Assembly (NCBI GenBank): GCA_035710515.1
Contig: DASTDE010000001.1
Span: 1,159,087-1,223,086 of the forward strand
Length of the DNA stretch: 64,000 bases
Origin: Candidatus Rubrimentiphilum sp.
GTDB taxonomy: Bacteria > Vulcanimicrobiota > Vulcanimicrobiia > Vulcanimicrobiales > Vulcanimicrobiaceae
Direction of reading: 5' to 3'
Made by a program: the position numbers and the translations under genes. The notes under the pieces were generated by a model, which saw only the letters and a program-made list of their open reading frames with translations, had not been told where the DNA came from and did no database searches. Positions 41,131-50,169 of the stretch are shown here, piece by piece (within the stretch, counting starts at the first letter, position 1; each line of letters opens with the position of its first letter).

Positions 41131-43620
41131 TCACCTCGGCCTCTGCGTCGTAGCCGCTGACGTTCGCGACACGACGCTCACTGGAATAGGAATAACTGAG
41201 GACGTCCCATCGCTCTTGCTAGCGGTCAGCGTCAGCTGGATGGTTGCATTAGGCACCGGCAATCCGACCAGCGTAAATGGGAACGTCGCAGCCCATTGGC
41301 CCGCACCGCTCTGCGCGATCGAGGTTTGCACTCCATTGTAGCTCAGCGTCACGTTATTCACATTACTCGTCGTAATCGCGTTGAGGGTGACCGGCGTTCC
41401 ATACGAGACGACCGTCGGCGAGAGCGACACGTAAAAAATCTGAACCGCATCCCCGGGCGCGGCGAAATTATTGGGCGGCGGCGACCCGAAGATAAACGTG
41501 TTCGCTTGCGCAAAGGCCGACGGCATCGGCGCCGGTATGGGTGTCAGCAGCGGCGCTGGCGTAAAGAGTCTCGACACGACAACGGGCATACGTCGCGTGA
41601 GCGGCCGGAACGGAGCCGGCGGCGTCGGCAGACTCCTAGCAAAACTTAGGTTCGGCGGCAGCGCTGCGGCCGAAGGTAGCACCGCGCTGGGCGGTAAGGT
41701 CGGCAACGGGTTCGGCGTGGGAACGGTTTGCAACGGCGCTCCGGGATAGAGTCCGTCCGGTGTACCCGGTACCACCACGTGCGGCGTTACCGTGATAATC
41801 AGCTCATTGCTCACGCCGTTTAGCGTCTCGTTGCGGAAAACGTGCCCAACTAATGGCAGGTCGCCCAGCACCGGAATCTTTGACTCCGTGCGCTGGGTGT
41901 TGTCCTGAATGAGACCGCCGATAACCAGCGTCTGATTCTCGCGCAAGGCGACGGTGGTTTGCGTGTCGCGCGTGGAGATCTGCGGAATGCCGTTCAGTAT
42001 CCCGGTCAGGCTGTTGACCACCGGATGCAGCGCCACGGTAATCAAACCGTCGTCGTTGACGATCGGAGTGATGTCGAGAGTTACGCCGGTTTGAAACGTC
42101 TGGATTTGCGTGGTCGCAACGGTTCCCGCACCCCCGCCGGCTTGCAGCTGAATCGAGAGATTGTCGCCCGCTCGGATGGTCGCTGTGTGGCCGGAGAGCG
42201 TCGTGATGCGTGGATCGGCGAGCACGCGCGCGGAGCCGTGTTGGATTGCGAGGTTGAGCTGGAAGCCAAACGCAATCGGCGTGCGAATAAGTTTTGTCGG
42301 GCGCATCAGGCCGGGCGTTATGCCAGTGATCGGGTCCGGAGCCGGCGTCGACTCACCGATAAGGGTGCCGATGCTGAAGTCACCGCCGAAAATCGACGAA
42401 AGCGAGATGCCCAGATTTTTCGCTGTGTTTTCGTCGACCTCGAGGATCTCGGTATCGAGCACCACCAGCTTCTCCGAGACGTCCAGTTTGGCGATCAGAT
42501 CTTTGGCCAGCTTGATCGAATAGGGGTTTCCCGTGAGGATCAGCTTAGGCGAATCAGGCGATACCGTAATATGTAGGTCCGGCGCCTGCGATGAAAGCGA
42601 CTGTGTGACGAGGGTTGCAAGATCGCTGGCCGTCGTGGAATTATTGCCGTTGCTTGCCGGCAGTGCGGCCTTCAAGGTGTAGATTTCCGCGGTCCCGCCC
42701 CCGCCGCCACCACCAATCGCACCGGGGGCCGGGCTTGGAACCGCGTCGAGTTGCGCAATCCCATCGGCGATCCGCCGCTGATCAGCCGCATTCGCTGAGA
42801 CGCTCAAAGAGTTTATCTCGGCGTCGACTGTGACTTTAGAGTTGGGGTACGAACGGGCAATGAGGTCGCCTACCGATTGCGCATCGAGCGTCCGGATGCG
42901 ATAGACGGCCGTATACTTCGCCCCGGCAGACGGCGCGTCGAGCACGGCAATTACGTCTTTGGCACGAGAGACAAGATCCGGCGCGCCCGCCAAGACGACT
43001 GTCTGTCCAGCCACGCCCACGCGCAATCCGTGAACCGCACCCGCGACTTCACGCGCAATCGCCCTGGGGTTTGCTTGCAGGATACGAACAGCTTCTGTAG
43101 CGGGCGCGCTAGGCGCGGGTCGCGGCGTCGGCGTCTGCGGAGGCTGATCGATCGCGGAGACTAGCGCTTGCATCTGCTGCAAGTCGGAACTGATCGCGCT
43201 GACTAGCAACGTGTGTCGATTCACGACCGACAGCTTTGCGTTCGGATAGAGTGGATGGAGACGCGCGGCAATCTGCTGAGCGTCCATGCGATGCAAAATA
43301 AATGATGCCGTAACCGGAGTCAGTGGGTTTCTCGTGTCGATTGCCGCCCCGACTTGGCGCAATGCCGCCGCGTCGTCCGGCCCCGCCAGCACGACAACGG
43401 CATTCGCCGCCCCATCGATCGTAAATGAAAGATGGGGATAGAGCCGACGGAGCACGCGCGCTGCGTCTTGTGCGCGTACCGTTGTGAAAGTAAGAACAAT
43501 GGGCGTCGGCGGCGGCCGCGCGGGTCGGCGTTGCGCGGCCGAAAGTCCGCCGCAGAGCGAAATCACTAACGACACGGCACAGAGGAGAGAAAACCAATAA
43601 GGCCTGTTCACGAAAAACAC
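41131..43620 (-). CDS. Secretin (PilQ/GspD-type) with extra C-terminal Pro-rich linker and Ig-like domain
   Basis: An 829-residue outer-membrane secretin. A signal segment is followed by about five N1/NolW-like domains (for example RAQDAARVLRRLYPHLSFTI, RMDAQQIAARLHPLYPN, TLDAQSVGDLIARSYPN), then the secretin domain to about residue 618 with the beta-lip VPVLGDLPLVGHVF and VSNELIITVTPHVV. After it come a Pro-rich stretch (620-720) and a domain of about 95 residues with strands such as PTVVSYGTPVTLNAITT and GQWAATFPFTL, resembling an Ig-like fold. It would form the gate of a type IV pilus, type II or competence machine; prepilins are at 5071 and 60480. Confidence 0.88.
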   Translation of the reverse strand: MFFVNRPYWFSLLCAVSLVISLCGGLSAAQRRPARPPPTPIVLTFTTVRAQDAARVLRRLYPHLSFTIDGAANAVVVLAGPDDAAALRQVGAAIDTRNPLTPVTASFILHRMDAQQIAARLHPLYPNAKLSVVNRHTLLVSAISSDLQQMQALVSAIDQPPQTPTPRPAPSAPATEAVRILQANPRAIAREVAGAVHGLRVGVAGQTVVLAGAPDLVSRAKDVIAVLDAPSAGAKYTAVYRIRTLDAQSVGDLIARSYPNSKVTVDAEINSLSVSANAADQRRIADGIAQLDAVPSPAPGAIGGGGGGGTAEIYTLKAALPASNGNNSTTASDLATLVTQSLSSQAPDLHITVSPDSPKLILTGNPYSIKLAKDLIAKLDVSEKLVVLDTEILEVDENTAKNLGISLSSIFGGDFSIGTLIGESTPAPDPITGITPGLMRPTKLIRTPIAFGFQLNLAIQHGSARVLADPRITTLSGHTATIRAGDNLSIQLQAGGGAGTVATTQIQTFQTGVTLDITPIVNDDGLITVALHPVVNSLTGILNGIPQISTRDTQTTVALRENQTLVIGGLIQDNTQRTESKIPVLGDLPLVGHVFRNETLNGVSNELIITVTPHVVVPGTPDGLYPGAPLQTVPTPNPLPTLPPSAVLPSAAALPPNLSFARSLPTPPAPFRPLTRRMPVVVSRLFTPAPLLTPIPAPMPSAFAQANTFIFGSPPPNNFAAPGDAVQIFYVSLSPTVVSYGTPVTLNAITTSNVNNVTLSYNGVQTSIAQSGAGQWAATFPFTLVGLPVPNATIQLTLTASKSDGTSSVIPIPVSVVSRTSAATTQRPR

Positions 43621-43632
43621 TCCGGCTGCGCG

Positions 43633-44085
43633 TTAGAGCGCAATTACATGAGCAGGCTCAACGTCCTGAACTAATTCGTGGCTTGCGAGGACGCGCTTCC
43701 TGAAGGCCGACGGCGTAGATCCTGTGGCTTTCTTGAAGTTTCTGACGAACGCGGACACGCTGCCGTATCCCACTTCTGCGGAAACGGTGATAATGCTTCG
43801 ATCGCTCGCCGAAAGGAGCTGTTGGGCTACCGTTATCTTGACGATGTGAACGAATTCTGAAAACCCCATGCCTGTTTTTCGTCGGAAATACCTACAAAAT
43901 GACGTGCGCTCCATGCAGACTGCTCTTGCGACTACCTCAAGGCAAATGGGTGAGTTCGCATGGCTGGCGATGTACTGCGTCGCGACCCGTAGGGGTTGGT
44001 GGAAGAGAATCCTTTGCCGTATGGCGTTGGAGAGCGGCAACGCTGTTGTGAGAGCTTCCGAAGTCTGTAACAATCCGATATCCAT
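43633..44085 (-). CDS. AraC-family transcriptional regulator (short)
   Basis: A 150-residue protein: a short N-terminal region, then the two helix-turn-helix units of AraC/XylS proteins at about residues 50-140 (LEVVARAVCMERTSFCRYFR and SIITVSAEVGYGSVSAFVRN, then FKKATGSTPSAFRKRVL). It has no ligand-binding cupin. I start at ATG 44085 because GGGAG lies 6 nt upstream; the upstream frame is basic and unlike the family. It is divergent from the RHS gene (260-bp gap), which makes that gene a natural target. Confidence 0.82.
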   Translation of the reverse strand: MDIGLLQTSEALTTALPLSNAIRQRILFHQPLRVATQYIASHANSPICLEVVARAVCMERTSFCRYFRRKTGMGFSEFVHIVKITVAQQLLSASDRSIITVSAEVGYGSVSAFVRNFKKATGSTPSAFRKRVLASHELVQDVEPAHVIAL

Positions 44086-44345
44086 TGCAATCTCCCGTAC
44101 TGCAGACAATAACGATCGTGTGCGTCTTTTCGCAAGACGCAGGGCAACGCTATTTCGTGACCGGGGTATTTTGCTACTCTGTGATCGCCGGGCAATTATT
44201 GGCCTATAGCGCGCAAAAATTGGCCGACAGGGCGCACGACTTGGCTTCAGCGCGTCAAGTATTGGCAAAGCCAGCGCAATTGTTGACTTTGCGTAAACAC
44301 GAGCCGGCGGGATAGGCTTCTGTTAACTGACTTTGGGAGGTCGCC

Positions 44346-47300
44346 ATGCCGCGCTTTGTTATTCTTGCCTTTGCGATTCTTTTCACAACTCAAAGCACAG
44401 GGGCTTCGGCGCTGGCTGCGACCGCCCAGGGCGGGCAGGTTTCGCTTTTCGCCCAGGTTCGAATGGACCTCGGGCACATTGTAGCTGCGGCGGCCGCTAC
44501 ACACATCGGCGCGCTACTTACGGGCAATGCGGACCGATGGAATGCCATGCACGCCCCGCCGCCGGTGTTTCCCAGAACGATCCCCAAACCCGCAAACCCT
44601 GAGATTCACGCGATGCATCCGCTGCCACCCGTTCGTACGGGCATCAAAGTGGAGCCGCCATTTCCGCGGATGCGTCCCATTGCACCCAAAGACGCGCCTC
44701 CGGACCCGCTGGCGATGAAGCGTACGGTCGCGACCTTCGGTAGCGCGCGCGGCGGCATCATGAGAAAGGCTCAGGCAGTACCAACCCTTCTCAAGCCAAT
44801 GAGCATCAATAGCGCCAACTCCGCCGGGACAGGCATCAACCCTTGGTGGACCTATGAAGAGGGCGCGATTCCGGGCGTTGGCAAGTATATGGTCAACGTC
44901 GCCAGTGGTAACTTAATCGTCCAGGAGGACGATGTCGACATTCCCGAGCGCGGCATAGACCTCGCCTTCAGACGAACGTACAATTCCCAAAGCCTTCACG
45001 ATTCCGCCGGCAGCGACGGTGGAGTGCCTTCAAACTACGGTGACGGGTGGACCAACAATTTTGACGTGCACCTAGCGTACAACGGCTCAAACGTTGTGAC
45101 CGTCTATGATTTGGACGGCGCGCGCTACGATTATACAAGTGACGGACAAGGTAACTGGGTCGCCCCCGCCGGCCAACATGCCGTTCTGATCTACACCGGC
45201 AATTGTCAGTACCAGTGGCAAAAAAAGAACGGCACGGTTTACGTCTTTTGGAGCCCCGCAATCACCAGCTGTCCCGGCGGTTCCGGATACGCCGGCTACG
45301 CCGGTCGCACTATGGGAATATATGCGCGCAACCATAACAACAACATCACGTTTGGCTTTGGCTGGGATAACGGGGACCCCAGCTCCGCCGCGCACCTAGT
45401 CGTAATCTATGCAACGCACAGTGACGGGCAGACACTAAGTCTTCATTTTACGGATTTTTCGGGCCACCGCGAGCTGGCGTGGCTGACTCGCCCGGACAGC
45501 GTGATGATCACCTATTCCTATGACAGCAGCGGCGATCTGAGCGGGGTCACCGAGGCGACAAACAACAGTGCCTATGGGTATCATCAATACAATTGGTGGC
45601 CCGGCCAAGCCCATCAATTGATTGACGTCCTCCCTCCGCGTTGGGCACAAAGCGGGGCTGCGGATGGAGCCGATACGTGGTTCTATTTCGACGGTAGTAA
45701 CCGTGTCGTCGGCATTCAATTGTACGGCTACCCCAACTTTACGCCCGACGACGGCACCGGAACGGCGCTCCAGCCGAGCTACTCTACGGGCGCTCGGACT
45801 ATGGCCTACACGACCTTTAGCTACCCATCGACAGGCGAGACGGACCTCACTGATGTTGACGGACACGCGACGAACTGGTTTTACGATACAGTTGGCCGGA
45901 ACTCGCAAACAAGGGACTGGACTGGCTCTCAGTGGCTCGTCACATATGCCAGTTGGGACAGCAACAACAATCTAACCGAGTCGATCGACGTTCGCAACCA
46001 AGCAACCGACTATGCGTACGATTCCAATGGAAATACGGTTGCCGTTGGCCTCCCGAGCGTCTCGACAAACCAGGGTACCTTCAGGCCTACGACACTGTAT
46101 TCATATGACCGCACGAACAATGCCGACAACATTGTCGCAGTTTGCGACCCCATTTTCGCGCACTCCCATGGCCAAGACTGGACTTCCAATCCCGGAACGA
46201 GTGATTCGCTCTGCCCCAGCCAATCCGGCACGACCCGATATACCTGGGACTATAGCGACGCTAGCGAGCCATTTGGCAGGCTGAGCAACAGCTACACGCC
46301 GCTCGGCTATCATCGGGCATACTCCTACGACTCAGGCGCGCAAGGAGGCGATTTTGGGCTTCCGACATCCGTTGTCGGCGATACGTTCACACAAAACGAT
46401 GGGACGTCGCGATCACCCACGCAGCAATTCATCTATGACGGGTACGGTAATCTTGTCTGCTTCTCGAAGCTACAGGACGGCAGCGGAACGCACTGGTCGA
46501 GGCTGACCTATGATTCGCTTAACCGCCAAACCGCAGTTGCCGACCCCGACGATGCGACGCTCACCGTCTCGCAATGCTCAAACAGCCCCGGGATCAGCGG
46601 GTCATACATTGTCTCGTCGACCACCTACTACCAGAACGGCCAGGTGGCTTCAACGCAATCGCCGTCTGAGCACGCCTCCTATGGCGTTTCAACGACGTTC
46701 ACCTACGATTCGAACGGTAATCAGATTGGCCAGGCCGGCGGTTACGGCCCGACTCAAAAGTGGTATGACGGTGCGGACCGCCTGGTCGAGGTTGTCGAGC
46801 CGACAAGCGGCTCCGTCTATGGAAGTCTGAGTGCGGACTTGTTTCCGTGGCTAACGCGCTATATCTATGATATGAGCCAAAATAACCAGGTCAGCATGCA
46901 GTACGGGGGCGGGTACTATGCTCACGGCAACCTGTTCAAGACGCAGAGATATGTGCCAGCAAAGCTGATAACGGTTCAGAGCAGCTACGGAACGATCACG
47001 ACCATGAGCGCATCTCGAAAGCAAGCCGCCGCTAAGACGGCCGAATCAACCCCAGCTCCGAGTTCGCTGAAGCCCTCCGCCCCGATTCTCCCGCGTGGCT
47101 CAATGCGTCTACCGAAGGCGCTTACGCCTCTGACGTTGGCGCCGCGCGCGTCACTGCAGACATCTCCTTCGGCAATCGCGCCAAGAGCGATCGTTAGAAT
47201 GAGCCAACCGTCGGGGACCGGCGGTCAATGGATGGATGTTTCAGGGACTGCCTTTGACTCGCTCGACCGAAAAAGTGCCGAATATCATTACATCCCGGGC

Positions 47301-49433
47301 AGCGACAGCATTGGGACGCACTCCTATACCTACGATTCTGGCGCCGCAGGCCTGCTCGTTTCTGAGACGATGCCCGTCGGAGATTCCAAGACTTACACGT
47401 ACGACAATGCGGGCCGCCTTGGAGCCGTGTCATTCGCCGTTTCTAGTTCGAGCACGTACACCGCGGGGCGCAGCTACACATACGATCCTGACGGGCGCGT
47501 CGCAAGTGTCGGGAACTCCGAATTTGGTACTTGGAATTATAACTATGATGCCGACGGCCGGTTATCGAGTTTGGCCGAGCCAGCCGGCGGCGGCAGCGGC
47601 ATTCCAGGCTCGCCATATAGCAATTCGGGAACGTTAACATCCCCTTCCACTTACCTATACAGCTATTACGGGAACGGTTGGGCATCGCAAGTCCAAGTCC
47701 AAGGCAGCAACGCCGCGACGCAGCAAGAAAGCTACCGAAGCGACGGCCTGCCGCAAACCGACTACTATTCCACGATTCCAGGGTCGATCACGCGTCAGTA
47801 TACACCGGCGGGGCGAATCACGAACCGGACCGACCCGAGCGGGAGCGACTCGACGACCTACGACGGTTATGGGCGGTTGGCAACGCAATCGGTTCCGTCG
47901 GGGACATACGCCAACTTCACATACAATGATCAAGGCTTGCCAACGGATTATCGGATTTATCCGGTTTCAGGCAGCTACAGTGAAGTTCAGTCAGACTACA
48001 CGGCGACAGGGCAGCTCGCATGTAAGCACACGATAGATGGCCCGTGTAATTGGTATTTCGACGGCACTCCAATCCCAAATGCGCCGTCCTATTACGCACC
48101 AGATGGCAACCAGTACTCAAATAATGCCATCGTCGACACTCGCAATTTGCTTGCTGTCGGGACCGCAGTGGAGGATGGCTCGGGGAACGTGGTCGTGTCT
48201 GGCTCCAACGCCTATGATGCAAATACGCGAATCACCCAGACCGTATCGATGACAACGTACGATGACGGCCGTGGCGACTGGCAGTGGGTCTGGCAAACCC
48301 AGCACACCTATCAGTACGACGGAGAGGATCACACTACGTCGGTTTCAGATGTGGCCGCGGTTACCAGCACAATTACTGCCTCTCATTCCTACGCCTGGGG
48401 CCCCAATGGGCATCCCGTTACCGTGGGGATGTCCTGTAACTCCGGCCTTCCGATCTGCGGCCAGATGGGTGGCTGGCACTACAACGGACTGCATTGGAAC
48501 GGCGACGCCCTAGCCTTTGAAACGCGCGCTGATTCGTCCGTAAGTGACTACAAGCTGGGCCTCGACGGGGATGTACTGTCGGGGACTCTTTATAACGGTA
48601 ATGCGTCGGGCTATTCCGGCGCGACCTACTACGATCGCGACGCCTCGGGTGCAACCTTCGCGGACCACAACGCGAGCGGCCACAGCTTATTTGCAAGCTG
48701 CAACGGCGGACCGATTGCAAACACTCCCGGGCCTAACAACTTAGGGTGCGGGGGCGGCACAGCGCAGCAGCCCGGATATTATGACGCCTCCTCGGGCATT
48801 ATCTTGTCCTATCAGCGGCGGGACGGCATAACTGACGGTTCAGCGAACATTCAAGGTGTCCGAAACTACAGCTCCGAGACATCACAATGGACCACGCCCG
48901 ACGCATATGCTGGCGAGATTCACGATCCGATGTCCCAGGCAAAATACATGTGGAATAGAAACAATCCGCTAGCCTACCATGATCCCAGTGGTTATGATGT
49001 CCTGATAGACCTCGTTCCTGGGGGAGCTGGCGGCCTCGGGCACATTGAGCTGATCACCTACGATCCTAAAACTGGAAAGGGATGGCTCTTGTCAGCCGAA
49101 AGTAGCACCGGGGCGCCCTTTGGCAGTACGATAGGTATCCACGAAACGCGTGTTTCAAACGTCAACTCTCTACCAACCGAAGGGCATCACTACTATCACG
49201 TAAGTACTTCAACTGCACAAGATAATGCAATTAAGTCGGTCTACGACCAGCACGACAAAGCGTCGAAACAAGGAGAGCACTACAACCTCTTGACGAATAA
49301 CTGCGAAACGACAGCCCAACAGGCTCTTGATAAAGGACGGGTGGACGTTGGTTTGAGTGGGATCCCAAACGTAAATCGGCTCCTTCCGGCAGTGGGCGTC
49401 CCCGAAGTCCTGCCGAATAAGATAAGATTGTAG
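44346..49433 (+). CDS. Secreted RHS/YD-repeat protein with C-terminal papain-like effector domain (putative)
   Basis: A 1695-residue protein starting MPRFVILAFAILFTTQSTGA (signal peptide; GGGAGG 5 nt upstream). The DUF6531-type entry segment GNLIVQEDDVDIPERGIDLAFRRTYNSQ is followed by many YD repeats (TYDSxGxL, YTYDNAGRL), which build a hollow cocoon. A Pro/Ala-rich linker near residues 868-960 breaks the repeat array. The RHS core ends at NNPLAYHDPSGYD. The 144 residues after it (1552-1695) form a separate module with LGHIELITYD (His 1566) and LTNNCETTAQQALD (Cys 1653), the His-then-Cys order of permuted NlpC/P60 or LRAT-like enzymes. This layout is that of a polymorphic toxin. The next gene starts 1 nt after the stop. 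Confidence 0.8.
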   Translation: MPRFVILAFAILFTTQSTGASALAATAQGGQVSLFAQVRMDLGHIVAAAAATHIGALLTGNADRWNAMHAPPPVFPRTIPKPANPEIHAMHPLPPVRTGIKVEPPFPRMRPIAPKDAPPDPLAMKRTVATFGSARGGIMRKAQAVPTLLKPMSINSANSAGTGINPWWTYEEGAIPGVGKYMVNVASGNLIVQEDDVDIPERGIDLAFRRTYNSQSLHDSAGSDGGVPSNYGDGWTNNFDVHLAYNGSNVVTVYDLDGARYDYTSDGQGNWVAPAGQHAVLIYTGNCQYQWQKKNGTVYVFWSPAITSCPGGSGYAGYAGRTMGIYARNHNNNITFGFGWDNGDPSSAAHLVVIYATHSDGQTLSLHFTDFSGHRELAWLTRPDSVMITYSYDSSGDLSGVTEATNNSAYGYHQYNWWPGQAHQLIDVLPPRWAQSGAADGADTWFYFDGSNRVVGIQLYGYPNFTPDDGTGTALQPSYSTGARTMAYTTFSYPSTGETDLTDVDGHATNWFYDTVGRNSQTRDWTGSQWLVTYASWDSNNNLTESIDVRNQATDYAYDSNGNTVAVGLPSVSTNQGTFRPTTLYSYDRTNNADNIVAVCDPIFAHSHGQDWTSNPGTSDSLCPSQSGTTRYTWDYSDASEPFGRLSNSYTPLGYHRAYSYDSGAQGGDFGLPTSVVGDTFTQNDGTSRSPTQQFIYDGYGNLVCFSKLQDGSGTHWSRLTYDSLNRQTAVADPDDATLTVSQCSNSPGISGSYIVSSTTYYQNGQVASTQSPSEHASYGVSTTFTYDSNGNQIGQAGGYGPTQKWYDGADRLVEVVEPTSGSVYGSLSADLFPWLTRYIYDMSQNNQVSMQYGGGYYAHGNLFKTQRYVPAKLITVQSSYGTITTMSASRKQAAAKTAESTPAPSSLKPSAPILPRGSMRLPKALTPLTLAPRASLQTSPSAIAPRAIVRMSQPSGTGGQWMDVSGTAFDSLDRKSAEYHYIPGSDSIGTHSYTYDSGAAGLLVSETMPVGDSKTYTYDNAGRLGAVSFAVSSSSTYTAGRSYTYDPDGRVASVGNSEFGTWNYNYDADGRLSSLAEPAGGGSGIPGSPYSNSGTLTSPSTYLYSYYGNGWASQVQVQGSNAATQQESYRSDGLPQTDYYSTIPGSITRQYTPAGRITNRTDPSGSDSTTYDGYGRLATQSVPSGTYANFTYNDQGLPTDYRIYPVSGSYSEVQSDYTATGQLACKHTIDGPCNWYFDGTPIPNAPSYYAPDGNQYSNNAIVDTRNLLAVGTAVEDGSGNVVVSGSNAYDANTRITQTVSMTTYDDGRGDWQWVWQTQHTYQYDGEDHTTSVSDVAAVTSTITASHSYAWGPNGHPVTVGMSCNSGLPICGQMGGWHYNGLHWNGDALAFETRADSSVSDYKLGLDGDVLSGTLYNGNASGYSGATYYDRDASGATFADHNASGHSLFASCNGGPIANTPGPNNLGCGGGTAQQPGYYDASSGIILSYQRRDGITDGSANIQGVRNYSSETSQWTTPDAYAGEIHDPMSQAKYMWNRNNPLAYHDPSGYDVLIDLVPGGAGGLGHIELITYDPKTGKGWLLSAESSTGAPFGSTIGIHETRVSNVNSLPTEGHHYYHVSTSTAQDNAIKSVYDQHDKASKQGEHYNLLTNNCETTAQQALDKGRVDVGLSGIPNVNRLLPAVGVPEVLPNKIRL

Positions 49434-49434
49434 A

Positions 49435-49779
49435 ATGAAGACATTAGTACTCTTGATCGTATGTGCTATCTACGGGTTTGCTGGTGGAGCTGGATTCGCT
49501 AACTCCGCAGATTTCTTGCGTGCTGCGGCTCCATTTTGGTCCACTTTGGTGGCGGTCCCGCTGCTAGTCGCGTTCGAGATATTTCAAACTGACGTCGCCT
49601 TGAGAACAACGGGCATCATCATTGCCTTGCTTGCAGCTTACGCCGGTTATTTGCATTTCTCCAACAGCCCGCAAAACTTAAATTATCTTGGAGTAGCGTT
49701 AGGGTCGCTTCTTGTAAATGCGATTCCGATATTCGTGATCGCGCTAATCACTTGGTCAATAGCGGCAAAAGTGCGTTAG
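49435..49779 (+). CDS. Small four-helix membrane protein, candidate immunity protein
   Basis: A 114-residue protein with four hydrophobic helices (about residues 3-23, 32-50, 58-76 and 86-110) and few charged residues. It starts 1 nt after the RHS stop, so it is almost certainly co-translated with it. Genes directly after RHS toxins often encode immunity; a membrane immunity protein could guard against an effector that acts on lipid or on the envelope. There is no motif to test this, so the role is inferred from position. Confidence 0.6.
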   Translation: MKTLVLLIVCAIYGFAGGAGFANSADFLRAAAPFWSTLVAVPLLVAFEIFQTDVALRTTGIIIALLAAYAGYLHFSNSPQNLNYLGVALGSLLVNAIPIFVIALITWSIAAKVR

Positions 49780-50167
49780 AGCTTGTTCTTAGGACGACGC
49801 TTATTTGGGCATCAGTTAGCCTAGAGGTCGAGATGGGAGCTTCTCTATGGCCGGAGACGTCGCGACAGCCCAAAAAAATGTTTCTTATATGCATGTATGG
49901 CGCGCAGGAAGCCGGATGGTTTGTACACGCAAAATTGGTATGAATCTTCCGATAACCTCTAGGGTTTTCCGCGTAGATGCTAAAGCTCGGCCAAAGCGTT
50001 GAGGTGATGGCCTAGGACTGACCCTTGGGCTGTTTCCTATGTGGTAGGAAGCCCACGCCAGCACCAAGGTGGAGTCCACGCTGATGGCTCCTTGCGGAAG
50101 AATCAATTCAGGTTGACGATCCACAGCGTGCCAGGCGTATGGCACTCGCCCTAGGTATTCTCTACCC
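49780..50167. other. 388-bp intergenic stretch without an intact gene
   Basis: This gap between the RHS/immunity genes and the nuclease-helicase has no convincing complete gene. A plus-strand frame at 49752-49943 has no ribosome binding site and no family likeness. Minus-strand residues resembling a transposase core are present (see the pseudogene at 49885-50169). The composition and the many short frames suggest decayed mobile DNA, which fits its place behind a toxin cassette. No tRNA or terminator is evident. Confidence 0.5.
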
Positions 50168-50169
50168 AT
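49885..50169 (-). pseudogene. Possible transposase fragment
   Basis: A 94-residue minus-strand frame contains GAISVDSTLVLAWASY, which resembles the catalytic DDE strand of IS5/IS1182-type transposases (SVDGTLxxAWASxKSF), preceded by EYLGRVPYAWHAVDR. After it the likeness stops, and the frame becomes Arg/Pro-rich. Its apparent start overlaps the ATG of the helicase gene, so it is not expressed as an intact gene. The assignment rests on one short motif and is tentative. Confidence 0.28.

Noticed and set aside
49752-49943. 63-residue plus-strand frame after the possible immunity gene
   Set aside because: No ribosome binding site, no family likeness, and it lies in a decayed-looking stretch.
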